DNA from: Monilinia fructicola
Taxonomy: Eukaryota > Ascomycota > Leotiomycetes > Helotiales > Sclerotiniaceae
NCBI GenBank assembly: GCA_008692225.1
Contig: VICG01000002.1
Coordinates: 2,401,501-2,465,500, forward strand
Reading direction: 5' to 3'
Length of the DNA stretch: 64,000 nt
The notes under the pieces are model-generated. The model saw nothing but the letters and a program-made list of their open reading frames with translations. It was not told where the DNA came from and did not search any database. Of this stretch, positions 22,301 to 33,065 are shown piece after piece; position 1 is the first letter of the stretch, and every line of letters begins with the position of its first letter. Made by a program: the position numbers and the translations under genes.

Positions 22301-24361
22301 CGTGACGATATGTTCATAGGGAGTACCATCAGCTTCGTGGATTCGAATGGTCAAAGGTCCGGTAAATGTGCTCTGCGCCTTTGGCGCCGTGACACCATTA
22401 ACTTTGTCTTTGAAAGCTCTGTAGAATCCATGTTTATGCAATTTCGACTCTCCCTCGGAGCTTGCCTGAGTTTGTGTAATTGTCATTTCCACACATAATC
22501 TCTTTTTATTGAACTTTTGTGCAATGGTAAAGTGCGGGCAACCTGCGCCATGAACCCATTGGGTAAAAAAGGAATCGGTCTCTCTATACTTGGTGATTTT
22601 CTCACAGCTCTTGCGGAACCCTTCAGTCGACAAGGTGGAATCGGCGCCTCCAATAGCATTTGCGTTGACAATCATTTTAGAAATGACTCTTGAAATTCCA
22701 GTACCCCCTTGTGCTTTCGCAATGCGTTTGTCCAAAATGAAAAGAACAAGAGGTGCCTTTAGCTCCATAAATTCTCGCGTATCCTCGCATACATCCACAA
22801 TCTCACCAAGGGCAAACAATGACGGTCTATCAACATCCAATCGAACAAGTCGGTCAGAATTCAGCTTTTGACGAAACATGAATTCATTGTTTCCACAAAG
22901 GTTTTTCATGAACGAATTTGTCATGAAATGGGAGATTCCAGCAATGAGCCATCTATCAGAGCGTTGGTCTGGCACGATGCTAACTCCAACGTATTGGCTG
23001 GCTATGGCATGAACCAGTTTTCTAATATTGTCCATCTCTGGATCAATAATGTCTTCTGGGAATAGAAGTCGGCTACTGCAAATTGAGAGTGATGCAGTGT
23101 GTTCTGTATCATTTACCTGATCATCAACAAAGACGAATTTTGATTCTGAAAATGGGAAACTGCCCAAACTGAGTACGAAGTGATCAATGGCATGAGCCAA
23201 TGGTGCACAAGTATTTCTCAATTCTTCTGTTCTACCAGGTAGGCAGTATCCATAGATTGCAGTCGACTGTCCTTGCCCAAGTCGTTCTTCATCTTCACCC
23301 TCTCGGTACTCTGACAAATCAACCTGTTCAAACGGACCAATGGAGAAACCTACATGCGTTGCAGCGATATCAGAAGTGCATTGAAAAGATACAATCTTCT
23401 TAGAGCTATCATCCAAGTCAATCACTTCATCAACTTGTTCCCCAGAGCAAATCACTGCCATCTCGAGTAGCTTCTCCTCGTCGCTGAGAAAGACCTCATC
23501 AATGTCCATCTTCTCATAAATGCCAATGGCATGTCCCGGTTTGTGGTTGTGTATGTGGGGTCGTCGCTTGAGTGCATCTCCAAGGGTTCTCGAACACTTT
23601 ATGGAAATATCCCACGAACACCTCATCGCCGAGTCATCAACACAAGGGAAGATACAGCATGCCACTCCTCGCTCCATAGAATGCTTCGTGTAAACGTGAG
23701 GAAATCTCACATCTCCTTCTTCAACACCTACAAATTGTAGGCCGTCTCGAATACGATTGGTAACGAAGGGAATGGTTACGGTCAAGGGTTGGAATCTAGA
23801 AGCTTGCTCTGCAGCTGTCTTTGCGGTAAAAACAGGAACAGAGGCCGAACCTCCTTCAAGAGCAACAGATGAGTTGCGCGCTACAGCTACACCAACAGCA
23901 CGCTGAGTGACAGGGGTAGCTGCCTTATCGGAGAACGGATCGACTTCCTCAATCCTCACACTATCTGGTATCTCAATCTCTATTGTACCCGCTAGCTTGC
24001 TGTCCGAACTCAAGAACTTCACCCTGTCTTTCTGCATTTTATGAGATTCTATATCCCATGAATAATAATCTGGCACTTCCAGTTTCTTGTGGGGGTCTTC
24101 GTACGAGAAGGACGCGACTTGTCCGTTGACCAGAACCTTTTTCTGCGGTATTGAACATTGACGGGCGTGAATATGTATGGTTTGAAGTTCCTTCGTCTGT
24201 GGTAAAATCTGGATTTCGGTTCTTCCTCGCAGAGTTTTCGTCGAGAAATCAACTTCAAGCTCGACCTTTTGATGTACTACTATAAAGCCATAATCCGCGG
24301 GTTCATCATTCACGATAGGTACACCTTCACGGTCGTCGGAATTCAGTAATAACGCAGGCAT
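19371..24361 (-). CDS. TAF2: TFIID subunit TAF2, interrupted by three sequence lesions
   Basis: This is a large TFIID subunit related to M1 aminopeptidases that contacts core promoter DNA. The start is the ATG at 24361 (MPALLLNSDDREGVPIVND). The first 975 or so residues are continuous and hold the M1-like fold. Where M1 enzymes have HExxH this protein reads LVHAIASQYVG, so it is catalytically dead, as TAF2 should be. Lesion 1 is a T6 run at 21436-21441 (plus strand) with one base too many between DEPQK and FRDIVLEELDRY. Lesion 2 is an in-frame TGA at 21205-21207 between ADLGFF and KNTSVACLLV. Lesion 3 is a one-base shift near 20420-20450 in the repeat tail. One GT-AG intron is at 20714-20772. 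A Ser/Gly/Leu/Lys/Ile-rich repeat tail follows, ending in KQTIKLNFKPKPKPSFS. Conceptual length is about 1,640 residues. TAF2 is essential in yeast, so sequencing error is more likely than a pseudogene. Confidence 0.93.
19980..20550 (-). repeat. Intragenic repeat tail of TAF2 (SSGLKIGS units)
   Basis: The C-terminal part of TAF2 consists of degenerate units of the form S-S-G/A-L-K-I-G-S/N-S-S, interspersed with three copies of a P-K-H-S-S-F-S block (near 20450, 20240 and 20120). The DNA behind it is a repeat of about 30-33 bases with unit core CTTAAGATTGG. The long plus-strand frame over 19612-20457 (acidic, repetitive) is an antisense shadow of this repeat. Confidence 0.85.
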
Positions 24362-27232
24362 CTTCGCGAATATCGATTTAGAGTCGCCGCGAACCGTGGA
24401 GTAAAGTGGATTGTTCCAAACCGAATTGAACAATCAAAACCTTCTGCTGCTATGCGATCGATGACCAGGAATTCGCGCTTGCTGGCCTCTCGAAGTGAGA
24501 GCCAGCAAAAGATCTAAGAGATCTATCAAACCAAGCTGCGTCGCATGTATTGTATTCCTGCCGACTTAAAATATGTCTTTATTTCGATGATGCGACGCCG
24601 AGATAAAAAGTTTCGTTATTCGCGAATCCTTTGATGATATTGAGGAAGTCGCAAATCGTAATATTTAAGTTTGGAGGAAGTCGCTGGGTTGTTTCGTCGA
24701 AAGCGAAGGAGAGAGAGTAGTTTGCAGAAATCGAGTTGTAAAAAGACGTGGAAATATCGCAGGTTGTAGAAGAAGTGGTAGGAAGGATAGTAGTCGTTAC
24801 GGTAGTAGATATTGATTCTAAACACTCCAGCTGCCTAGGTACGTGGTTATCGTGTCCCACCAACCAATGACGAAACGACGGCACATAAAAGAATTCAAGA
24901 TAAAAAGCGTTATTGGTCTTCCAAGGTTTGCGCAACAGCGTTTTAAATGTAAAGTACAATAATATCAAAACGATTAGTGAGTATTTGGCATTGGCAGTTA
25001 GTCACTGCGCCTCGCCTTGATATTATTTTGAGAGATCTTCTCGAGGAACGCGAGGCTGAGGTTAGGTTTAACGCGCTAAGCGACGTGCAGCTGTAGAAGT
25101 GACAGCGGCAGCGTTTACTGGTGGCACAACAAACCGCGGTACAACTACCCTCCAGCTCATTCAGTTTATATGCTTCGAGTATATTTTCTAGCCGTTACCA
25201 GTTGTTTCTATAATCAACTAAAATATCCACACCTGGTTTGAATCATTTTTAATCATCAAAACCATCCAAATACCGTCAACATGTGAATTTCAAGGTGAGT
25301 CACTCATAAAATGAGTGGTAAGGTTAATTGATCAAATTGAGGACCGCGATGGTCAACGAATTCGTCAGTTGATGTGACCGCTGGAGGTTAGAGCCGGCAC
25401 GTTTTCGAGTTTGGACTTCCTAGATTGTTATTATTTGACTTCCTTCAAGTGATTAGATAAAAAGTCAAGTATAGATTTATTTGAAATATCAACTACACTT
25501 AGAATATTGAAGGGTAGTTCTATCCAAGGGTTCATAACTTTCAAATATTGAACGCCTAGACTCTGGATTCTAGTGCGGGGTATTGGTAGCCGTAAGATCA
25601 TTGGAAGCCATAAGATTCCGGATGTTGGAATCTTATCCTAGCATCTAAATACCTAAATCCAACTTGCTATGAAGCTGGCAGAGTTGAGGCGCGGAGGAGA
25701 GGTCTTTTGAGTCGAGGGTTTAGTTACCCATAGTCGTAACACTACCAATGGAGCACGCAGTTTACCTTTTTGGCAATTTCTTCCTGCCTCTCCAGTTTTC
25801 TATCGAGGTTTCTGAAAGCATCGCTCTGCTCAGCAATTTATTCTGCTGACGTTGCCATGGTTTGAGTCGACCTCGGACTCTTCATGGTCATCAAAATGCT
25901 CAAGAAATCTTTACAAGTTTTCTAGCAACTAGTCATTCTTCGGTACTGGTAACCTCACCTCACTGATTTTCTGTGATACGACAGAACCATTTTGGTCATT
26001 TACCTATCCAATGATTTTTGTACCCTGTCACGAAATTCTATTCCAAGTTGCTCGAAGAGTATGGTCGGAAGATGGACGGAAGAGGAGGCGAGGAAGTGAT
26101 GATTAGAAAGGGAGATGGATGATCAAGTGAATACGACAAAGAGGGAAAGGAAGAGAGACCGTCGCACGACGAAAAGGATAGAGGAAGATATAGTGAAACC
26201 GCGATAGCTCTAGAAACCCAACAAAGTCCTCAGTTCCACCCATCAATCAGCGCGTTGAACTCAACTCGCCATAAAACCCCTCCTCACAACCATCATCCAC
26301 CTTCCCTCCCTCCGTCCCCCAATAATCAACTTCCTCCCCCAATAATCAACCCCCCTCTCTCCTATTCCCTCCCCTCTAACGAGCAAGGAACAACAACCCC
26401 CCCCAAACCATACCTACCACCAAACCGTACCCCCACACCACACCACACCTCCAAACCCCAAAACTTTACACCGCTGCTCCATAAAAATAAAAATAAAAAT
26501 AAACATAAACATAACCCGAACCAGCACCTTGACAACCAACCAGCACACCACCAAACCAACGAATTTTCCCCATCTCCATCCCCATCTCCATGCAGAACCT
26601 CAACTTTACCCTCAACTTTACCCTCAACTTACCCTCAACTTTACCCTCAACTTTACCCTCAACTTTAACCTCAACCTTAAGCTTTACGATATGATAGATG
26701 AGAGATGAGAGATGAGAGATGAGAGATAAGAGCTGAGAAAGAGATTGAGGATTCACTTATCTGCATATCTATCTATATATGTCTAGTGTATGATAGGATA
26801 TCTGGTGCGATATCAAGAGGCATCATACCTACCTATATCGAAGAGTAAGTGTGAAGGATTCATCGATCCATTGAAGAGCCGCGTGATGTGTTCGATGGAG
26901 AGCGCTGCGGATGATGGAGTGGAGTGAATCATGTGCTGGGCCTACAATTCAATGGTCGGTTCACATGACGACTTGGCACGGGCGGGATATAAAGCAGACA
27001 GTAATATGATATTCATCCAACTTAACTTTGTCAAGGAGTTATAGATAGTAATGTACAAATTATACAAGTTGATACAGGTAAAACTACAAGGAAATTCAAC
27101 ACCCGTGCGCCAAGTCTCGCTGCCATCCATACCCAAACCACCATATTGTACATAATAATAAGCCAACTGAAGCACTTTCAAATTGACATTCCCCTTGACT
27201 CCCTAAACCCACATCAACCGAGAAATAGTTAT
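24362..27232. other. Intergenic region with a possible gene relic
   Basis: This 2.9 kb stretch separates the 5' end of TAF2 (-) from the 3' end of the SAS4-domain gene (-). A minus-strand frame at 24579-24968 has no ATG and no motif. Around 25765-25950 on the minus strand there are short protein-like pieces in two frames, broken by stops. CTCAACTTTACC repeats lie at about 26590-26680 and GAGATGA repeats at about 26697-26735. No intact gene is supported. Confidence 0.5.
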
Positions 27233-28813
27233 TCAGTCTCTGATAAGCCTTCTATCTCGTCTCTTCTTTCTTGCATGTGCTCTCAAAGTTTCCACATCTC
27301 GATACTCTTCGGGCAAATCAAAATCGACCTCACCTTCTAATGGAAGATCAGGCACGGGATGACCCCAAGCCGCAACGCTTCTGCCGCTACGTCGGTGCTT
27401 TCCAAGTGCTGCATCTCGTAGATATGGCTTGGCAAAGAACGATTTGAATTCGCTATCCACAGGAGGCGCAGGAGGCGCCGTCGTGACCACAGAGTTTGTT
27501 CTAGCTCCGCGTCGAGGAGTAGAACTGGCAATTGCCTCATCATGCAATTGTCTGGCCGCAGAAGCGTCAATATCGCTGATACTGAGATCTGGAGGGTCGC
27601 CATTACTTTCGAGATCACTCTCCAAGTCTTCATCCTCTTCCTCTTCCGACTGCGCCTCGGCTCTTGCTTGTGCTTCGGCCAACGCTCGCTCCTTCTTTAA
27701 CTTCCTCTGCTTCTCGTCATCCTTCCAGATTCGGAACTTCTCCAGAATCGATTCACACCCCTTGATAAAGTACTGTCGTGCTGAATCGAATTCCTTCTTC
27801 CTTCCCTCGGTAATACCACTGACACCAAGCGTCTTCAGCCAATCTGGTCCTTGTAGGCCTTCCATCAGACGAATGACCGAGTCTCTCTCATGTTGTGCTC
27901 GACTCTTATCAGCGTTTCGCACAGCTTTTTCCTGACGTTCTGGTCGTTTGTGGAGCGTTTTAAAGTGCTCTTCGGATAGGGGATCCTCATCGCAAGCAAC
28001 AGGCGTAAACGCAGACAAGTCCACTCTACTTGTACCATGGAGAGTGGTGAACAGAGAAGGTGGGTAATCCTTGACTGCATATCTGCTGTTTTGTGCCTTC
28101 TTGAGCGTACGCAAATTTTCTGAAGAAACCTTGGAGCTGTCAATAATGACGATTGGCGTATCGGCATCTAGAAATTCTAGAGAGGGGGGTCAGCTACGAT
28201 TCGAATACCTTGTTTCGTTGTCACACTTACGTTCTTCTTTTGGAACATTTCCAATTATTTCATCGTATTCGGGGAAGTACGCTGACAATTCACTCTTGAA
28301 CTTCGTTCCTTCCTGGGATCGAAGTTTCCGCCTCTCATCCTTTAAATCCGACTTGACTTGTAATCTGTCATGTAAACCCTCCAACTCATGTTGAAGACCA
28401 TTGGCAACTTTATGGTGGTGTTTTTTAGGTTTTTGTAGCTGTGGTTGGTGGTGGGATGGCGAGTGTGCTGTTCGTACGTCTGCTGGTGTTGTTGGTAATT
28501 GTAGTTGTTGTTGCACGGAGTTCGCAGAGGTATTGTCGGGATTCGCGTTCGACTTGATAACGCCTGATCGTTTTCGCGGTGGGAGCGACTTTAATTTTGG
28601 AGGAGGGATTTCGATTGCGAGCTTCGTTTTCTTTTTAGGTAGCAAATGATCATCGCTATCAGCGGATTCTCTTGTTCGTTTTCTGCCATTCATATTGGAA
28701 TGAGGATGCGCTCCAAAGTCATGGTTGACATTAGGAGGTGACATGGCGACTGGGTTTCCAGATGATGTAGTAAGTGCTTCAGACTTCCTTAGAGATCTTT
28801 TGTTTGAAGACAT
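27233..28813 (-). CDS. SAS4-domain protein (something-about-silencing complex subunit 4 type)
   Basis: Two exons, 28231-28813 and 27233-28176, joined by a 54-base GT-AG intron, encode 508 residues. The N-terminal 150 residues are disordered and basic (GRKRTRESADSDDHLLPKKK; LPPRKRSG). From about residue 210 the SAS4 region is legible: LRTLKKAQNSRYAVKDYPPS then LFTTLHGTSRVDLSAF. In yeast, Sas4 is a scaffold of the SAS acetyltransferase complex that acetylates histone H4 K16 near silent chromatin. A charged coiled coil (EKFRIWKDDEKQRKLKKERA) and an acidic EEEEDEDLESDLES segment follow. The end, EYRDVETLRAHARKKRRDRR, is strongly basic. The assignment rests on the conserved block; the histone-acetylation role here is inferred from the family. 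Confidence 0.82.
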
Positions 28814-30112
28814 TGAAATATGTGAAGCTCGCAGATCATAATATTTAATTGAAAGAAATAGAAATTTGTGAGTAAGTGCGATTAAGGACGAGCCAAATCT
28901 TTTTTTTTTCTTTTCATTCAGCTCACGATGTTATGCATGTACTGTACGGAGCAGTAATGGTGGTGGTAGTGGGAGTGGTAGTGGTAGTGGTAGTGGTGGT
29001 CGTGGTCGTAATGGTTGCAGTTGTCGTTGTAATTGTACTTGTAGTAGTAGCAATGGAAGCGACCAATTCACCCTTTGGAACTTCACACGCGCAGGGAAGG
29101 GGAAGGAGGGGAAGGGAAGGGAAGGGAAGGAAGGAAGGGGGGAGAGAAAGGAAAGTACGATGGATGCAATGCGATGCGATGCGATGCGATTGATTGTATT
29201 TATGGATTGTAATTATTGCATTGTATTTTATTGTATTTTATTGTGTTTTATTGAATCTGATTGTATGGCAGAAAATAATCAAACTTCTATTAATCGCAAA
29301 GAGAGTTTTTGATTTTTTTTAGTCTTTTTGTTAGGTTATATCTATCCTGATAATGTTATTGAAATCAATCAATTAATGAATTAACTATTTATTCGTTTAT
29401 TTCTTCGATTATTTTTTATAATAAGATTTGTTTTCGATTTTTGATCTTCTACTTAGGTATTCTTTGGCAGATTTATATATACCTAGGTATCGTCATTTCT
29501 GCAAGAGGTACTTAGGTAGATACCCGGTAGGAATGAAAGAGAAGGTCTACGGGTAGGGTAGATGCGTATGGATGAATGAGTAGATAATAAGTTTAGATGG
29601 ATAATAAGTAACCTGGAACAATCAACAATTAACAAGCAATAAACAACAAATAACAAGCACAAAGCAACAAATAATATTCTTATAAATTTATCTTACAAAT
29701 GGCATTTTCTTTCTCCAATCTACTTATTAGTAGAAGTTGGCCATACCATTAATGATGATCAACCCAACCCAACTTTTGATAAGTATAAGCTACTACTTAC
29801 TTACCTAGGAGGTCCAAGGTTGGAACGCTCTAGAAATAAATGATCGATCGAATTTCAGCATTTATTTTGTAATGGTAGGTAGGTCCCTAGGTAAATCTAA
29901 TAATATAGCTAGCCTATTAATTACAGTATTTTATATCAAATATCAAATATTAGATATCAGATATCAGATATCGAATATCGAATATCGAATTCCCTAAATC
30001 GTTTATATACTAGGAATAAACTTACTTATATATTTATAGATATATATATTTATATATATATATATTATACAATACACCTGGGCAATAGGTAATCACTAAC
30101 TAGAAATACATA
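28814..30112. other. Simple-repeat-rich intergenic region
   Basis: No gene. Contains GGTGGTAGT-type repeats (about 28960-29060), GGAAG repeats (about 29095-29145), five copies of GATGC (about 29166-29190), ATTTTATTGT repeats (about 29210-29255), several CCTAGG-centred palindromes (29481-29490, 29803-29808, 29886-29893), and a chain of ATATCAAATATTAGATATC repeats (about 29930-29990). Confidence 0.6.
28958..29192. repeat. Compound microsatellite cluster (GGTAGT, GGAAG, GATGC)
   Basis: Three different purine- or G-rich microsatellites lie within about 235 bases upstream of the SAS4-domain gene. They produce a spurious plus-strand frame rich in Val and Gly/Arg. Confidence 0.8.
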
Positions 30113-31137
30113 TAAGTCGCCCACCCTACTTCTCGCCACCCTCCCCCCCCTCATTTGGCCAGCATTTCACATTAAAAACAATTATTTTAAGGTATCAATA
30201 ATTAGATAAATAAATAATTAATATAATGAATTAAAATTTAAAGAATAATTTAATATATATAAATCAATAAATTCTAAGAATTTTAAATTTTTACGACTTT
30301 TTTATAAAAAGTAATAATGGTTATAAAATAATATAATTCTAGCTTTTAATTTATTTATAAATTCTATATAAAATCAAAACTTTAGAAAAAAATTATATTA
30401 ATTCAATAAAAACAGCTAAAGATAATCGACAAGTTTTTATAGAATCTTAAAATTAATTTTCATTAAATATATTATTATTTCTAATTACTATCGAGAATAG
30501 ATTTTTAGATTTTACTTATAAAACTTGATATAAAAAAATTATAATTTATAAATTTTCATTTATCATAAATTGTATTATATAATTCAAATAACGTATCAAT
30601 CATAAATTAATTTATAGATCTGATAAGAATTTATAAATTATTTTCTAACTATTTTTATCAAAAAGTTATAAATATTTTTTCAAAGTATAACGGTCGTCAC
30701 GGAAGGAGTCAGCGACGACGACGTTGCCGACATCCTCAATGTATCAATCAATAAGAGCAACGTCGCCGGCATAGAACTAGCCGATGTGTTAGCAAAAGCG
30801 GTACAGTTGGTATAACTATAAGTAAACAATTTTAGGTAGATTCAATAAAGATCAGTTTTACCACGATACATGTTCTCTGCCACAAAGTTGTAATCTTGTA
30901 TGTGATTTATATGAAAATCCAAAACTGGAAATTATAATTTTTTATAAAAAGAATTGCAAAAATTTGGAATCTGCAAAATCTACCAATAAATAAGCAAAGA
31001 AGCTTTGATTAATATTTGAAAAATATGTATTTATCATTCGTAAAGTTGTTAATACGTTGAAATGGCCGTTTTTGGTGTGAAATGCTGGACAAATGGGGGG
31101 CGGGAGGGGGTGGCGAGAGGTAGGGTAGGTGACTTAT
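30113..31137. mobile_element. 1.0-kb AT-rich element with about 60-bp terminal inverted repeats
   Basis: The left arm (30113-30172) begins TATAAGTCGCCCACCCTACT and runs to CCAGCATTTCACA. The reverse complement of the right arm (31075-31137) begins TATAAGTCACCTACCCTACC and also ends in CCAGCATTTCACA, with an internal C-rich run of slightly different length. Most substitutions between the arms are C/T transitions. The interior is very AT-rich from about 30180 to 30680, then contains a GC-rich island (30690-30805). No transposase is legible, so this looks like a non-autonomous or decayed DNA transposon. The exact ends and the target duplication are uncertain because both sides merge into TATATA runs. 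Confidence 0.75.
30690..30825 (+). other. GC-rich, stop-free island inside the TIR element
   Basis: Within AT-rich surroundings lies a stretch of normal-to-high GC with many intact CpG sites (CGGTCGTCACGG, GCGACGACGACGTTGCC, AACGTCGCCGGC). One plus-strand frame reads 41 codons without a stop and contains VSDDDVADILN and VAGIELADVLAKA; the other strand is also open over ATGCCGGCGACG. I do not recognise the peptide. It may be a captured piece of a host gene. Confidence 0.45.
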
Positions 31138-31640
31138 ATATATATATATATTATACAATACAGTAGGTAATTACTAACTATATATATATATATATATATA
31201 CATATGATTAACAGATCAATCAAAAAGCAAACCCCATTCATTCATTACCTTGTGATCATAATCCTTACTTACCATTACACAACTACTCCAACTAAGGTTG
31301 TCTCCTCTCTCCTTACCAATATCTTCTTCTTCTTGCGAAGAAGATATCCTGACGAGAAGAGGATGGCTTGGAATCCGAAGACCCTACTTGATCCCATTGA
31401 GAGGTTATTAGTCTTGGAGAAACAATCAAAATCCGATGCCCTTAAAAAAGGATCAAGATCGATCCTCTACTCATGATTGAACAACGAGCATATTCCATCC
31501 CATAACTTCAACAAAACACGCTAACCACCCAGTCTGATCCTGAACACTGAGTTGACCCGTTCCGAGAACAATGAATCATCTGGAACACGATCAGCTTATT
31601 GGTCTCTTAAGCAAGTAGTTGTACATCTATAAGAAAACAG

Positions 31641-31685
31641 GAAGAAGAAGAAGAAGAAGAAGAAGAAGAAGAAGAAGAAGAAGAC
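31641..31685 (+). repeat. (GAA)n microsatellite
   Basis: About 14-15 uninterrupted GAA triplets. Confidence 0.95.
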
Positions 31686-32608
31686 GCATCTTCATTTGCT
31701 TATTTTGGGTTACAAGTTCTATACTGCCTCACTTCTCGTTGCTCAATATAGATGGCTCTCCATGAGGAACATGGCACGGAGATGAGCATAGCCTCTTGCA
31801 TATAATCTCCAACCTTTCCTCCAACCATTTGCTTCGCATCGGCATCGGCTTCCTAGTCTTTTTCCGCTTGAGAGAGCGCCAGTGCGGAGGAACCCAGCAA
31901 GAGGAAAAACGGACAAGTAGCAGAAGATTGAAGTCAACGCTAGCTATCCGCAGCACCCATCGAAGGAGTTTCTATGGCCCCATGAAAGCATCTGGGGAAA
32001 CGTGTTCGGCCCGAGAATCCCAGGCGATGGCGTGAGATGATCTGCATCAGCAGTGGTGTGATCTGCGTACCAACTCTTCGTTGGCATCGGGGAAGCGAAA
32101 CGAGTGTACTCGTCGCCAGGTATGCGTACCTCTTGACCCAAGCATAAACATTCATAGAATCCCACGCAGCGACCCAGTCCAGACACATGCCCTCTCCAGA
32201 ACGTCTGTTCATTGTTTTCTTCATTGTTAAATTCACTTTTCCAAAACCAATATTTGTCCATGATAAATGGTAGGTCGTCGACAAGCACGAGGTGTAGTTA
32301 CTATCGTCCCCTCTATTTCTACCCAATGCTCGCATGGACTCTCAAGTCCAACTTGGAGATTCCAGAGTGGTAGCTTTTATGTCGTAAGGCTACTTCTCAA
32401 AGATCATCCAGGCTTTGATGAGATGCTCGAATGAGATCAAGCTAAATTATCCCATCAATCCATGGATATCCGAACTCTCGAAAGGTGACCCCTTTCTACA
32501 ATGTAATTAGGTTATAAAGTGTCTTTTGAAGAATCGCTAAAGCAGACGGTGACAGATTAGATGATATATTGAATCATCCTATCAAAACCATATTTTGAGA
32601 GAATAATT

Positions 32609-32813
32609 TAAAAAAAAAATTAATAAAAATTAATAAAGAAAAAAAAAACATAATAATAAAATAATAAAAAATAATAAAAAATAATAAAAATAATAAAAAT
32701 AATAAAAATAATAATAATAATAATAATAAAATAATAATAAAATAAATAATAAAATAAATAATAAATAATAATAAAAATAAATAATAAAATAAAATAATAA
32801 AATAATAATAAAA

Positions 32814-32844
<31 letters not shown>

Positions 32845-33065
32845 AAATAAATAATAAAATAATAATAAAATAATAATAAAATAATAATAAATAATAATAA
32901 AATAATAATAAAATAATAATAAAATAATAATAAAATAATAATAATAATAATAATAATAATATAATAAATATAATAAATAAATAAAAATAATAATAAATAA
33001 TAATAAAATAATAATAAAATAATAATAATAAAAAATATAATAAAATAATAATAATAAATATAATC
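32609..33065. repeat. Long (AAT/AAAT)n low-complexity tract
   Basis: About 455 bases made almost only of AATAAT and AAAATAAT units. The 161-codon minus-strand frame of Phe, Ile, Leu and Tyr here is an artefact of this repeat. Confidence 0.95.

Noticed and set aside
24579..24968. 129-codon minus-strand frame upstream of TAF2
   Set aside because: Begins at a TTG with no in-frame ATG near it and matches nothing I recognise.
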